Below are positions 17,129 through 25,943 of a DNA stretch of 49,173 nucleotides, in pieces. Position 1 is the stretch's first letter; every line of letters begins with the position of its first letter. The notes under the pieces were generated by a model. That model was given only the letters and a program-made list of their open reading frames with translations. It had not been told where the DNA came from and did not search any database. This DNA is from Hyphomicrobiales bacterium (GTDB lineage Bacteria; Pseudomonadota; Alphaproteobacteria; Rhizobiales; Xanthobacteraceae): NCBI GenBank assembly GCA_009377695.1, contig WHTP01000028.1, forward strand, positions 1 through 49,173, in the 5' to 3' direction. Made by a program: the position numbers and the translations under genes.

Positions 17129-18627
17129 TGGACGCCTTCACCCTTCTTGGGCAGGGCTTTCTCGTCGCGGGGACGCCGCAGAACCTGCTTTTCTGCGTGA
17201 TCGGCGCGCTTTGCGGCACGCTGATAGGGGTGTTGCCGGGATTGGGGCCCGTCGCGACCATTTCCCTGTTGCTTCCGGCGACCTATGCGCTCGATCCCAT
17301 CGGCGCGATCATCATGCTGGCAGGCATCTATTATGGGGCGCAATACGGTGGATCGACGACCGCCATTCTGATGAACATTCCGGGAGAGTCGACGTCGGTG
17401 GTCACCGCCATCGACGGCTATCGCATGGCCCAACAGGGCCGAGCCGGGGAGGCGCTGGCGATTGCGGCGATCGGTTCGTTCATCGCTGGTTGCGTCGGCT
17501 CGCTTGTGGTGGCGCTTGCAGGGCCGCCGCTCGCGCGCATGGCGCAGAAGTTCGAATCGGCGGATTACTTTTCGTTGATGGTGCTGGGTTTGGTCTCGGC
17601 CGTGGTTCTCGCCAACGGGTCGGTGTTCCGGGCGATTGCCATGATCCTCCTCGGCCTGATGCTTGGGCTTGTCGGCGCGGATATCAACAGCGGCATGCCG
17701 CGCATGACCTTTGACCTGTTTCAGTTGTCCGACGGCATCAGCTTCATCGCGCTCGCGATGGGTCTGTTCGGCGTTACCGAGGTGGTGAGCAATCTCGAAT
17801 CGAAATCAGAGCGCGCGCTGCAGGTGCGCCCGGTTCGCGGTCTCTGGCTGTCACTGCCGGTCTTGTTGAATGCGAAGTTCGCAATCCTGCGCGGCACGCT
17901 GACTGGCATCGTGTTCGGCATCCTGCCGGGTGGCGGCGCGACCGTGGCTTCGTTCTCCGCCTATGCGCTGGAAAAGCGGCTGTCGGACGACCCTTCGCGG
18001 TTCGGGAAAGGCGCTATCGAGGGTGTTGCGGGTCCGGAAGCGGCGAACAATGCCGCCGCGCAGACGTCGTTCGTGCCGCTGCTGACGATGGGCATTCCGA
18101 CGAGCGCGACGATGGCGCTGATGATCGGCGCGCTGACGCTGCATGGAATCGCGCCCGGGCCGATGGTGATCTCGCGGCAGCCAGACCTGTTCTGGGGGCT
18201 GATCGCCAGCATGTTCATCGGCAATGTGATGCTGGTGATCATCAACCTGCCGATGATCGGTCTGTGGATCAAGCTTCTGCAGGTGCCGTATCGCGCGCTG
18301 TTCCTGATCATCCTGGTGATCAGCGCGATCGGCGTCTACTCCGTCAACAACGCCATCTTCGACGTCTACCTCACCGCGGGGTTCGGCGTTCTCGGTTATG
18401 TGCTGCGCAAGCTCGATTGCGAGCCTGCGCCCTTGCTGATGGGTTTCGTCCTCGGTCCCGCATTGGAGGAGAATTTCCGACGGAGCCTGATCGTCGCGGA
18501 TGGCAGCTTCGCGGTGTTCGTGCAGCGGCCTATCAGCCTGGTGCTGCTGCTGCTCGCCGCAGCGCTTCTCACTTCCGTGGCGCTTCCGTTTATCCGGCGC
18601 CGGCGCGTTGAAGTCTTCCAGGAATAG
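17128..18627 (+). CDS. tctA: Tripartite tricarboxylate transporter permease (TctA family)
   Basis: Large membrane subunit that couples substrate import to the ion gradient, 499 residues with about 11-12 helices. The signature GTLIGVLPGLGPVATISLLLP lies near the N-terminus and its inverted counterpart GIVFGILPGGGATVASFSAY near residue 270, the two glycine/proline-rich loops of this family. YGGSTTAILMNIPGE and TMGIPTSATMALM are also typical. ATG at 17128 overlaps the tctB stop; a GTG one codon upstream is possible. Confidence 0.95.
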   Translation: MDAFTLLGQGFLVAGTPQNLLFCVIGALCGTLIGVLPGLGPVATISLLLPATYALDPIGAIIMLAGIYYGAQYGGSTTAILMNIPGESTSVVTAIDGYRMAQQGRAGEALAIAAIGSFIAGCVGSLVVALAGPPLARMAQKFESADYFSLMVLGLVSAVVLANGSVFRAIAMILLGLMLGLVGADINSGMPRMTFDLFQLSDGISFIALAMGLFGVTEVVSNLESKSERALQVRPVRGLWLSLPVLLNAKFAILRGTLTGIVFGILPGGGATVASFSAYALEKRLSDDPSRFGKGAIEGVAGPEAANNAAAQTSFVPLLTMGIPTSATMALMIGALTLHGIAPGPMVISRQPDLFWGLIASMFIGNVMLVIINLPMIGLWIKLLQVPYRALFLIILVISAIGVYSVNNAIFDVYLTAGFGVLGYVLRKLDCEPAPLLMGFVLGPALEENFRRSLIVADGSFAVFVQRPISLVLLLLAAALLTSVALPFIRRRRVEVFQE

Positions 18628-18688
18628 GGCGCGTTCGGTCTCACGCCGGCCTCCAATCCCTACCGATTCCGCAATACAGCAGGACGCC

Positions 18689-20350
18689 ATGGACACGACT
18701 CCCACGAAAAAAGCCGGGCTGCGCAGCGGTGGCCAAATTCTCGTCGCAGCGCTCCGGTTGCACGGCACCGATACGATCTTCGGCGTGCCCGGAGAGGGAG
18801 CGCTTCCGATCTTCGACGCGCTCTTGGATGAGTATCCGCGTGTGAAGTTCATCGTCTGTCGCCATGAAGCCAATGCGTCGCACATGGCGGAGGCCGATGC
18901 CAAACTCACCGGCAGGCCCGGCGTGTGCATGGTCAGCCGGGGTCCCGGGGCGATGCATGCGGCCATCGGCGTTCATACCGCATGGCAGGATTCGACGCCG
19001 ATGGTGCTGATCATCGGGCAGGTGCCGAGGCACCATATTGGCCGCGAAGCGTTCCAGGAGATGGAATTCACACGCGTCTTCGCCGGCATGACAAAATGGG
19101 CGGCTCAAATTGAAGATGCGACGTCGATACCGGAATTCGTCAGCCGAGCGTTTCATGTCGCGACGCATGGACGGCCAGGACCCGTGGCGCTCTCCATCCC
19201 GGAGGATGTTCTGAGCGGTGTGAGCGGCGTGCAGGATGCTGCGCCTTACCACGCGGTGGAGAGCAATCCCGCGGCCTCCGATATGGTCGAGCTTCGCCGC
19301 CTGCTGCAGGCCGCGCGCCGTCCGCTCGTGATCGTGGGAGGCGGAGGATGGACGCCGCAGGACGCAACCGGCTTTGCCGATTTCGTGGGCCGCAACGACC
19401 TGCCGGTGGCCGCTGGCTTCCGCTCGCAAGACATCTTCGACAACGCCAGCGATCAATACATCGGCGACATGAGCCTTGGCGGGAGCCGTCCGTTGGCTGC
19501 GCGGGTCGCAGAGAGCGATGTGCTTCTCGTCGTCGGCGACCGCCTCGGCGAGGTCACCACCCGCGCCTATACGGCGATCGCCTGCCCGAATCCCACACAG
19601 GTGCTGATCCACGTCCATCCCGGCGCGGAAGAGCTAGGCCGCGTCTACAATCCCACGCTTCCGATCCAGTCGAGCATTGGGAATTTCGTTGCGGCGCTGA
19701 CGCAACTGGCGCCGCTTGACCCAGCCGCTTGGAAGACCTGGCGTGCGGCCGGCCGGCAGGCCTATCTCGATTACCAAATCGCGGCGGACAAGGCTGGCTC
19801 GTTCAACCTGGCGAAGGCCGTCCGTCACCTGCGTGAGCGGCTTCCAGTGGACGCGATTGTCACCAATGGAGCGGGCAACTGCAATATCTGGCTGCATCGG
19901 TTCTTCAGCTACCGGCAGCTTGGAACGCAGGTCGCACCGCGCTCCGGGGCGATGGGATACGGCTTTGCCGCGGCCATCGCAGCCAAGCTGCGGCGCCCGG
20001 AGAAGATCGTCATCGGCTTCGCGGGAGACGGATGCTTCACCATGTCGTCGCCGGAAATGGCGACGGCCGTGCATTACAACGTTCCGCTCGTCATCATCGT
20101 CGTGAACAACAGTATGTATGGCTCGATCCGCATGCATCAGGAGCGGCACTATCCCGGCCGTCCCAGCGCGACGTCGCTGACCAACCCGGATTTTGCAGCC
20201 TTCGCCCGCTCGTTCGGCGCTCATGGCGAAACGGTCGAACAGGACAGTGATTTTCCGGCCGCGCTCGAACGGGCGCTGGCGTCCGGCGGACCAGCTTTGA
20301 TCGAGGTGCGGGTCGATCCTCGTCAGCTCACGCCGGATCTCGCGATCTGA
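18689..20350 (+). CDS. Thiamine diphosphate-dependent enzyme (acetolactate synthase/benzoylformate decarboxylase superfamily)
   Basis: 553 residues. The start MDTTPTKKAGLRSG at 18689 follows AGGACG. Three-domain ThDP layout: PYR domain with the catalytic Glu in CRHEANASHMAEA (about residue 58), central domain with PLVIVGGGGWTPQDA, and PP domain with the ThDP motif GDGCF...VVNN (about 446-475). The closest recognisable relatives are AHAS-like large subunits and 2-oxoacid decarboxylases; no regulatory subunit follows, so acetolactate synthesis is unlikely. As last gene of the MarR-UbiD-TctCBA operon it probably acts on a 2-oxoacid or ring-cleavage product of the imported aromatic compound. Exact reaction unknown. 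Confidence 0.9.
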   Translation: MDTTPTKKAGLRSGGQILVAALRLHGTDTIFGVPGEGALPIFDALLDEYPRVKFIVCRHEANASHMAEADAKLTGRPGVCMVSRGPGAMHAAIGVHTAWQDSTPMVLIIGQVPRHHIGREAFQEMEFTRVFAGMTKWAAQIEDATSIPEFVSRAFHVATHGRPGPVALSIPEDVLSGVSGVQDAAPYHAVESNPAASDMVELRRLLQAARRPLVIVGGGGWTPQDATGFADFVGRNDLPVAAGFRSQDIFDNASDQYIGDMSLGGSRPLAARVAESDVLLVVGDRLGEVTTRAYTAIACPNPTQVLIHVHPGAEELGRVYNPTLPIQSSIGNFVAALTQLAPLDPAAWKTWRAAGRQAYLDYQIAADKAGSFNLAKAVRHLRERLPVDAIVTNGAGNCNIWLHRFFSYRQLGTQVAPRSGAMGYGFAAAIAAKLRRPEKIVIGFAGDGCFTMSSPEMATAVHYNVPLVIIVVNNSMYGSIRMHQERHYPGRPSATSLTNPDFAAFARSFGAHGETVEQDSDFPAALERALASGGPALIEVRVDPRQLTPDLAI

Positions 20351-20440
20351 CCTTGGCGCAGCATCTGCAGCTCGACGGAGAAGAACGGATGTTGAGGACC
20401 ACCGCTCCGTGATGGGCTTCGAACGTGAATGGCATCCATA

Positions 20441-20474
20441 TGCTGACGATCGCCATGTGCTGACGATCGCCATG
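20441..20474 (+). repeat. 17-base tandem duplication
   Basis: TGCTGACGATCGCCATG occurs twice in immediate succession (20441-20457 and 20458-20474) in the gap after the ThDP enzyme. Probably a slippage product; no gene is supported here. Confidence 0.8.
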
Positions 20475-20614
20475 CAGGCGAGCACCGCGGGCTTGTGGGC
20501 CACGCCGATCCGGCGGAGTTCGAATGCAACCCCGCGGAGACCGGCGTCAGCAGCATGATGATGGCCGGTCGGTTTGGGCGCCGGCAGAATGGCCGGAAAG
20601 TGCTGTCATGCGCG

Positions 20615-20920
20615 TCAGTTACAGATCTCCCAGCTCGGATAAGCGCTGTAGGCGCTCGACTCGGTGCGATCGGCGCAGGGCCAGCCGGGGAGAACATCAT
20701 GACTGCGGGGCTCCGCTGAGCGCGCCGTGCCGGGCTGAGCCGCATAGGCGTTGTAGCCGTTGCGATATCGGTATGTATGAAGCGGATGCCGCGGCGTCTG
20801 CCGATACTGCACGGTCTCGACGGGAGTCGACGACGTGTCGCCCATCGGCGGCGCAGCAACTGCAGGCAGCGTCGTGGTCGTAGCGAGGAAGAGGGCGGCG
20901 ATGGCGATAGCAAGTTTCAT
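20615..20920 (-). CDS. Small secreted protein of unknown function
   Basis: 101 residues. Start MKLAIAIAALFL at 20920, with CAGGAGA 7 bases upstream. A clear Sec signal peptide ends at about residue 22 (TLPAVA then APPMG). The mature part is short, polar and rich in Tyr, Arg, Ser and Pro (TYRYRNGYNAYA), with two Cys (in PCAD and EICN) that could pair in the periplasm. Similar unnamed exported proteins are frequent in bradyrhizobia. It lies 250 bases downstream of the efflux gene on the same strand and may be separately transcribed. Confidence 0.75.
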   Translation of the reverse strand: MKLAIAIAALFLATTTTLPAVAAPPMGDTSSTPVETVQYRQTPRHPLHTYRYRNGYNAYAAQPGTARSAEPRSHDVLPGWPCADRTESSAYSAYPSWEICN

Positions 20921-21169
20921 GGGATGTCTCCTGTGTTGGTCGTAGATGTCGGGTAGCTGCAGCGTCTGCAACGCTCGCTTTCGGTAAACAGGCATTCCGC
21001 TGATGGAGCGGCCGCTGCAACCGTGCGACAGCGGACATATAGTCGTCCGCCTGGGTATGGCTTGCGCGGGATTGCGGCGATTGGCTTTGCCGTGCGCATG
21101 TATTTTGAGGTTACTGATGCAGCCCGCGTGCATCGCACCTGACATCAGCGAAGCCGCAGACGCGACCCG

Positions 21170-22711
21170 TCAATGTGCCGGCACCGCTTGGCCGCCGCCG
21201 TTGGGCGCGCTCGGGCGCATGAAAAGCACCAGGATCGCCGTCGGCAGCGTCAGAAAGAACAGGAACAGGAAGTCATTCGAGTAGGCAACGATCGAGGCCT
21301 GACGGGTGACTTCGGCATTGAGAGCGGCAAGGCCGGCGGGAGTCGTCACATTCCACAACAGGTAGGCGGCATCCGTCTGCAGCATGCGATTGAACGGGGT
21401 GACACTGTCTGCAATGCGCGAATGCATGATTTGCGTGTTCTGCGTCAGCAGAACGGACGAGACCGAAATCCCGATGGCGCTTCCGACATTGCGGACCAGG
21501 CTGAAGAACGCGGTTCCGTCGACGCGGAATTCGATCGGCAGGGTCGCAAAGGCGATAATCGACAGCGGCGTGAACATCAGGCCAAAGCCGAACCCCTGAA
21601 TCAGCGATGTGGTGACGATCGTTGATGTGGACACATCCGGCGTCCAATAGGCCATCCGCAACATCGAGTCGGCGAGAACGACGACGCCTGCGAGCATCAG
21701 CAATCGGGCGCCGACACGATTGATGAGACGGCCTGCCAGCATCATCGCCGCCATCGTCCCGACCCCGCGCGGGGCCATGATCAAGCCGGCCGTCGATACC
21801 GGATAGTTTGCAAGGTTCTGCAGATAGGGCGGCAACAGCGCCATGCTGGCGAGCAGCACTGCGCCGATCAAGAACATGAGCACGACGCCGGCCGCGAAAT
21901 TGCGGTCGTGAAACATCCGCGGCTTGATGAAAGAGCCGGGCGCCAGCAGCATGTGGACCAGGAACAGATAGAAGCCGAGGCAGGCGAGCACGAGCTCGGT
22001 GACGATTTCAGTCGATCCGAACCAGTCCTTCAATTCGCCGCGATCAAGCACGAGCTGCAGGGAAGCGAGGCCAAGGCTGAGATAGGCAAAGCCGGTCCAA
22101 TCGAACCGCGATCTGGCGCGAGGTCGCGACTCCGTGAGGAATAGCGCCAGACCGATGGCCGCGAGGATGCCGAACGGGACGTTGATGTAGAACACCCAGC
22201 GCCAGTTGTAGGCGTCGGTGAGATAGCCGCCGAGCGTCGGACCGAGGATTGGCCCGACCATGATGCCCATGCCCCAGATCGCCATCGCCCAACCGCGCTG
22301 TTCGGGCGGGTAGAGATCCAGCATGGTCGCCTGCGACAGCGGCACCAGTGCCGCGCCGAAAACGCCCTGCAGCAGTCGGAAGATGACCATCTGCGGCAAA
22401 GACTCGGCGACGCCGCACAGCATTGACGCTGCCGTAAAGCCGAGCAGGGAGATGACGAAGAAGTTGCGTTGTCCGAAACGGCCTGCGAGCCAACCGACTG
22501 GTGCGGTCATGATGGCAGCCGCGACGATGTAGGAGGTGAGTACCCAGGTGATCTGATCCGGGCTCGTCGATAATCCACCCTGGATATAGGGCAGCGCGAC
22601 ATTTGCAATCGTCGTATCGAGGGTCTGCATGATGGTCGCGAGCATGGCGCAGACCGTCACGACGACTCGGCAAAGAGTCGTCGGCCCTTGATCGGATGAA
22701 TTGGTGGCCAT
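21170..22711 (-). CDS. emrB: DHA2 family drug:H+ antiporter (EmrB/QacA type)
   Basis: 14-helix major facilitator protein of 513 residues. DHA2 features are LDTTIANVALPYI in helix 1, the motif-A loop GWLAGRFGQRNFF, LLQGVFGAALVPLSQA, motif C GPILGPTLGGYLTD and WRWVFYINVPFG. It works with the periplasmic adaptor encoded 9 bases upstream, and an outer-membrane TolC protein encoded elsewhere, to expel toxic compounds. Cargo unknown; the bicupin gene upstream suggests a link to organic acid stress. Confidence 0.94.
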   Translation of the reverse strand: MATNSSDQGPTTLCRVVVTVCAMLATIMQTLDTTIANVALPYIQGGLSTSPDQITWVLTSYIVAAAIMTAPVGWLAGRFGQRNFFVISLLGFTAASMLCGVAESLPQMVIFRLLQGVFGAALVPLSQATMLDLYPPEQRGWAMAIWGMGIMVGPILGPTLGGYLTDAYNWRWVFYINVPFGILAAIGLALFLTESRPRARSRFDWTGFAYLSLGLASLQLVLDRGELKDWFGSTEIVTELVLACLGFYLFLVHMLLAPGSFIKPRMFHDRNFAAGVVLMFLIGAVLLASMALLPPYLQNLANYPVSTAGLIMAPRGVGTMAAMMLAGRLINRVGARLLMLAGVVVLADSMLRMAYWTPDVSTSTIVTTSLIQGFGFGLMFTPLSIIAFATLPIEFRVDGTAFFSLVRNVGSAIGISVSSVLLTQNTQIMHSRIADSVTPFNRMLQTDAAYLLWNVTTPAGLAALNAEVTRQASIVAYSNDFLFLFFLTLPTAILVLFMRPSAPNGGGQAVPAH

Positions 22712-22720
22712 AGCGCGCCC

Positions 22721-23944
22721 TCAGAACAGGTCCCGCCACGAGCGCCGGTGCCCGGTAGCGATGTCCACCGACACGCTCATGCCTGAGCGCAATACAGGGT
22801 CGCCCGGCTTGCGCTGCACGCTGATGCGCACCGGAATGCGTTGCACGACTTTGACCCAGTTCCCGCTGGCATTTTGCGCCGGCAGGACCGAGAACTGCGA
22901 CGCGCTCGCCGGGCTGATGCTCTGGACCGTTCCCGACCAGGTCCGGCCGGGATAGGTGTCGACAGATATTGCGACGGGATCGCCCGGCTTGGCATAGGTC
23001 AGATCGGTTTCCTTCATGAAGGCGTCGACCCAGACCCGTTCGTTCGAGACGAGACCGATCGCGCCCGCGCTGGTCAGCGCGGCCGTCTGCGAAACCAGAT
23101 AGGTGCCCGGTTGCAGCGCATCGACTTGCGTCACAATTCCGGAGAACGGCGCGCGCACGACCGAGTGGTCCAACTGGCGCTGGGCCTCGTCGACCTGCGC
23201 CTGGATCTGCTGATACTGGGGGTGTTCAGAGACCGGAATATCGGGGTTGCCGGCAAGCCTTGCGAGTTGAACCTGCGCCTGCTGTTTCAACGATTCCATC
23301 TTGTTCTGGTCGGTCGCGAGCGTGAAGCGGGCCTGGTCGTACTGGGCTCGTGAGGCAGTATCGGAGCGCACCAAGGTTGCGAAGCGGTCGAAGGTCGCCT
23401 GATCGAGCGAGACCTGCGACTGCTGCGCCTTAATATCGCTCAGCATCCGTTTGTAATCCTCCTTCATCGATTCGATCGTCAGCGCAGTCTCGTTGAGCTG
23501 CGCTTTTGCGTTGTTCAGCGCAATCTCGAATTGTCTCGGGTCTAAGCGGAACAGGACATCGCCGGCCCTGACCTCTTGTCCTTCGCGGACGTCGACGGTG
23601 GACACCAGCCCGGATACATCCGTCGCCACCACGAGTTTTGCGGCCTGCACGTAGGCATCGTCCGTCGAGGCATAGCGGCCTCCATGCAAGTAGATGACGA
23701 GTGACCCGATCACGACGACGAGGATTCCGGCGGCCGTCAGCAGGATGCGGAGAAGGCGGCGGCGCGAGTCACCAGGAGGAGTGGTGGGCTCCGCGACCTG
23801 TTCTACGTTGTCGTTCGGGACCAACTCACGGGGCCGGCTAACGGGCTTCGGCGCCGGCCGATCGGGTGTCGGCGCGTCGTCTCGGCGTAATTCCGCTTTG
23901 CCGTTATCAAAGCCGACCTCGGCAAGTTGTGCGCGATTTGACAT
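22721..23944 (-). CDS. emrA: HlyD/EmrA family membrane-fusion protein
   Basis: Periplasmic adaptor of the EmrAB-type efflux system, 407 residues. The cytoplasmic N-terminus (1-64) is unusually long and rich in Pro, Arg and Asp. One transmembrane helix spans about 66-88 (ILLTAAGILVVVIGSLVIYL). Then come the biotinyl-lipoyl half (TDDAYVQAAKLVVATDVSG, VREGQEVRAGDVLFRLD), a long coiled-coil hairpin (about 145-255) and the second lipoyl half with VRAPFSGIVTQVDALQPG. It precedes emrB by 9 bases and follows the bicupin gene by 57 bases, so the three probably form one operon. Confidence 0.94.
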   Translation of the reverse strand: MSNRAQLAEVGFDNGKAELRRDDAPTPDRPAPKPVSRPRELVPNDNVEQVAEPTTPPGDSRRRLLRILLTAAGILVVVIGSLVIYLHGGRYASTDDAYVQAAKLVVATDVSGLVSTVDVREGQEVRAGDVLFRLDPRQFEIALNNAKAQLNETALTIESMKEDYKRMLSDIKAQQSQVSLDQATFDRFATLVRSDTASRAQYDQARFTLATDQNKMESLKQQAQVQLARLAGNPDIPVSEHPQYQQIQAQVDEAQRQLDHSVVRAPFSGIVTQVDALQPGTYLVSQTAALTSAGAIGLVSNERVWVDAFMKETDLTYAKPGDPVAISVDTYPGRTWSGTVQSISPASASQFSVLPAQNASGNWVKVVQRIPVRISVQRKPGDPVLRSGMSVSVDIATGHRRSWRDLF

Positions 23945-24001
23945 TCTGCGGCTCTGTGGTTCACGAACGCGCCGCGCCTGGCGTGTTTCTCTTCGGAGAG
24001 A

Positions 24002-25228
24002 TCAAGCCGGCACGACCGGATATTTCTTCTTGTGCAGTGCTCGCGTCACTTGCGGATCAAGCTTCAAATGCGCTTCCAGCAGCTCCGGCGGAGTCAATGC
24101 CATCCACTGATTGAGCGACAGGTCGGCGTAGTAGCTGCTCTTGAACATCTCCAGGAAGCGCACGGTCGTGGTGCCGGTGTTCTCGATGTAATGGCCCATC
24201 GCGAACGGCACGTATCCGACATCGCCGGCCTGGAAATCAAACGTGCGGGCCTGACCGGACGCGGCGAATACGCCCATGCGAGCTTGGCCTTCGATCCAAT
24301 ATTGCCATTCGTCGGTGTTGGGGTGCCAATGAAGCTCGCGCAGCCCGCCCGGTTCAATCTCGACCAGCGCCGCGGCGATCGTGGTGGACGCCGGAAATAC
24401 CTTGGAATCGGCGATGCGCACAGCGCCGCTGCTGGTCTTGATCGGCGCTTGCGCCATCAGCCGATGGCTGAAGCGTTGTGTAGTGCCTGCCGGGTCCGCA
24501 GTCTTGTCGGATGACAACGGGCCAGGCACCGGAGCAGGGAAGATGTACAGCGCGCTCGGGTCGGGCGTTTTGCCGAACAAGGAGGCCGGCACGCCGAAGT
24601 TCTTTCCCAACACCTCGTTCGGCGTATGTTTGAACCAGTCGCTGATCAGGAATGTGTTGTCCTCATCGAACTCGCCATCGTCAAAGACCAGGAGAAATTC
24701 GGCGCCGTCTGGACCGAGACCCTGAATGGAGTGTGGAATGCCCGAAGGGAAATACCACAGGTCGCCGACGCCCACGTCATCAACGAAGCTGCGTCCTTGT
24801 ACATCGATCGCGGTGATGCGCGCACTGCCGTACAGCATGTAGGCCCACTCGGCGGCCTTGTGCCAATGCAGCTCACGAACGCCGCCGGCGTTCAGGCGCA
24901 TGTTGACGCCGGCGACGGACTTGGCGATGCCCAGTTCTCGTACCGTCACCTGGCGGGTCCAGCCACCTGATTCCTGTCGCATGTGCGCGTCGGAGAATGA
25001 GAAGCGCAGGTTCGGCAACGTGCCGTGGTCGGTGGACGGCGGGACAAGCAGATCGGGATTCTGTAGATCGCGTGTGATGTTTCGCGGGCCCGGATCGGTG
25101 CCGCCATGGCCCGGCCGTTGCGGCTGCAGTATGGGCTCGCCCGTTTGCGCGCTTGCGACGGTCGCTGCGGTCAGTAGGCCACCCGCTGCGGTCGCAGCCA
25201 GCATGTCTCGACGTGAGATGAAGTTCAT
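24002..25228 (-). CDS. Tat-exported bicupin, oxalate decarboxylase family
   Basis: 408 residues starting [17 protein letters not shown] at 25228, 7 bases after AAGGAGCG. The leader has a twin-arginine motif (S-R-R-D-M-L) and a cleavage site near ASAQ, so a folded metalloprotein is sent to the periplasm. Two cupin domains follow. Cupin 1 has [14 protein letters not shown] with [15 protein letters not shown]; cupin 2 has [17 protein letters not shown] with [16 protein letters not shown]. Each supplies His, His, Glu and His for manganese. The family splits oxalate to formate and CO2; the catalytic-lid Glu was not identified with certainty, so the reaction could differ. Upstream of emrAB in the same direction. 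Confidence 0.9.
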   Translation of the reverse strand: MNFISRRDMLAATAAGGLLTAATVASAQTGEPILQPQRPGHGGTDPGPRNITRDLQNPDLLVPPSTDHGTLPNLRFSFSDAHMRQESGGWTRQVTVRELGIAKSVAGVNMRLNAGGVRELHWHKAAEWAYMLYGSARITAIDVQGRSFVDDVGVGDLWYFPSGIPHSIQGLGPDGAEFLLVFDDGEFDEDNTFLISDWFKHTPNEVLGKNFGVPASLFGKTPDPSALYIFPAPVPGPLSSDKTADPAGTTQRFSHRLMAQAPIKTSSGAVRIADSKVFPASTTIAAALVEIEPGGLRELHWHPNTDEWQYWIEGQARMGVFAASGQARTFDFQAGDVGYVPFAMGHYIENTGTTTVRFLEMFKSSYYADLSLNQWMALTPPELLEAHLKLDPQVTRALHKKKYPVVPA

Positions 25229-25943
25229 GGCGCGCTCCTTGATCAACGTTGAGTGGCTATCCGAGAGGATGTGTGCCGCATCAATGGAGACCTCATGGCT
25301 CTGCGTGGACGAAAGAGTAACGTATACTTGCGTGCTCGCATCGATATCGCTCGACGGGAATTGCCGCGATTGGCTCAGTCTTGCGGGAAGGGGACAGCGC
25401 CGCACACGGCGTGGACTGACATCTGCGGTGTGGTGCTGGTCTCGTCGGAAAAGCGCGGCCGGTCCCGCGGGGGGGAACGGGACCGGCCGCAGCGAACTCG
25501 GTTGGGGGGAGGGGCGAGGAGATGACCGGGCGCGCAAACCTCGAAGTGTTCAGAATTCACGGCAGGGATTGTACGCGCTCGATCGCGGATGGCTTTCCCG
25601 GAATTGCCGCGTCAGCTTCGGCCTTGCTGTTCAATTGACGGCAAACCGGGCAGTGGCGGTAGCGGTTGCGCACCGGGCCCCATTGTGACGATCTCGACGC
25701 CGTTTCAATACGTTACGAAATCATTGATGATGACAGCTCTGCCGATTGGCTGGACACATAGAATTGAAATGCATGGTTGAGCATAGGGCGCTTATAAGGC
25801 GGCAGCGCTACTATGCTATTTCATGCCGCACCATTTGAGCTCACCCGCATCGGATGCGCACCGTCGAGACCAGACGAGCCGCGCGCCGGCACTCTGTTGG
25901 CACGACGTGGCCTAGCAAGACATCCAACACAAGCGCTAGCGAG
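25229..25943. other. 715-base gene-free divergent region between bicupin and sensor kinase
   Basis: No credible gene. It holds a CGTATAC half-copy of the GntR-type palindrome (25321-25327), a G-rich tract (about 25460-25525), and the promoters of the divergent bicupin and kinase genes. Open frames across it have no ribosome-binding sites and look non-coding. The in-frame ATG at 25854 for the kinase adds 30 residues of low-complexity sequence. Confidence 0.45.

Noticed and set aside
18641-19618. 325-codon antisense frame in the ThDP enzyme gene
   Set aside because: Shadow of a clear gene; composition is Arg/His-rich and non-protein-like.
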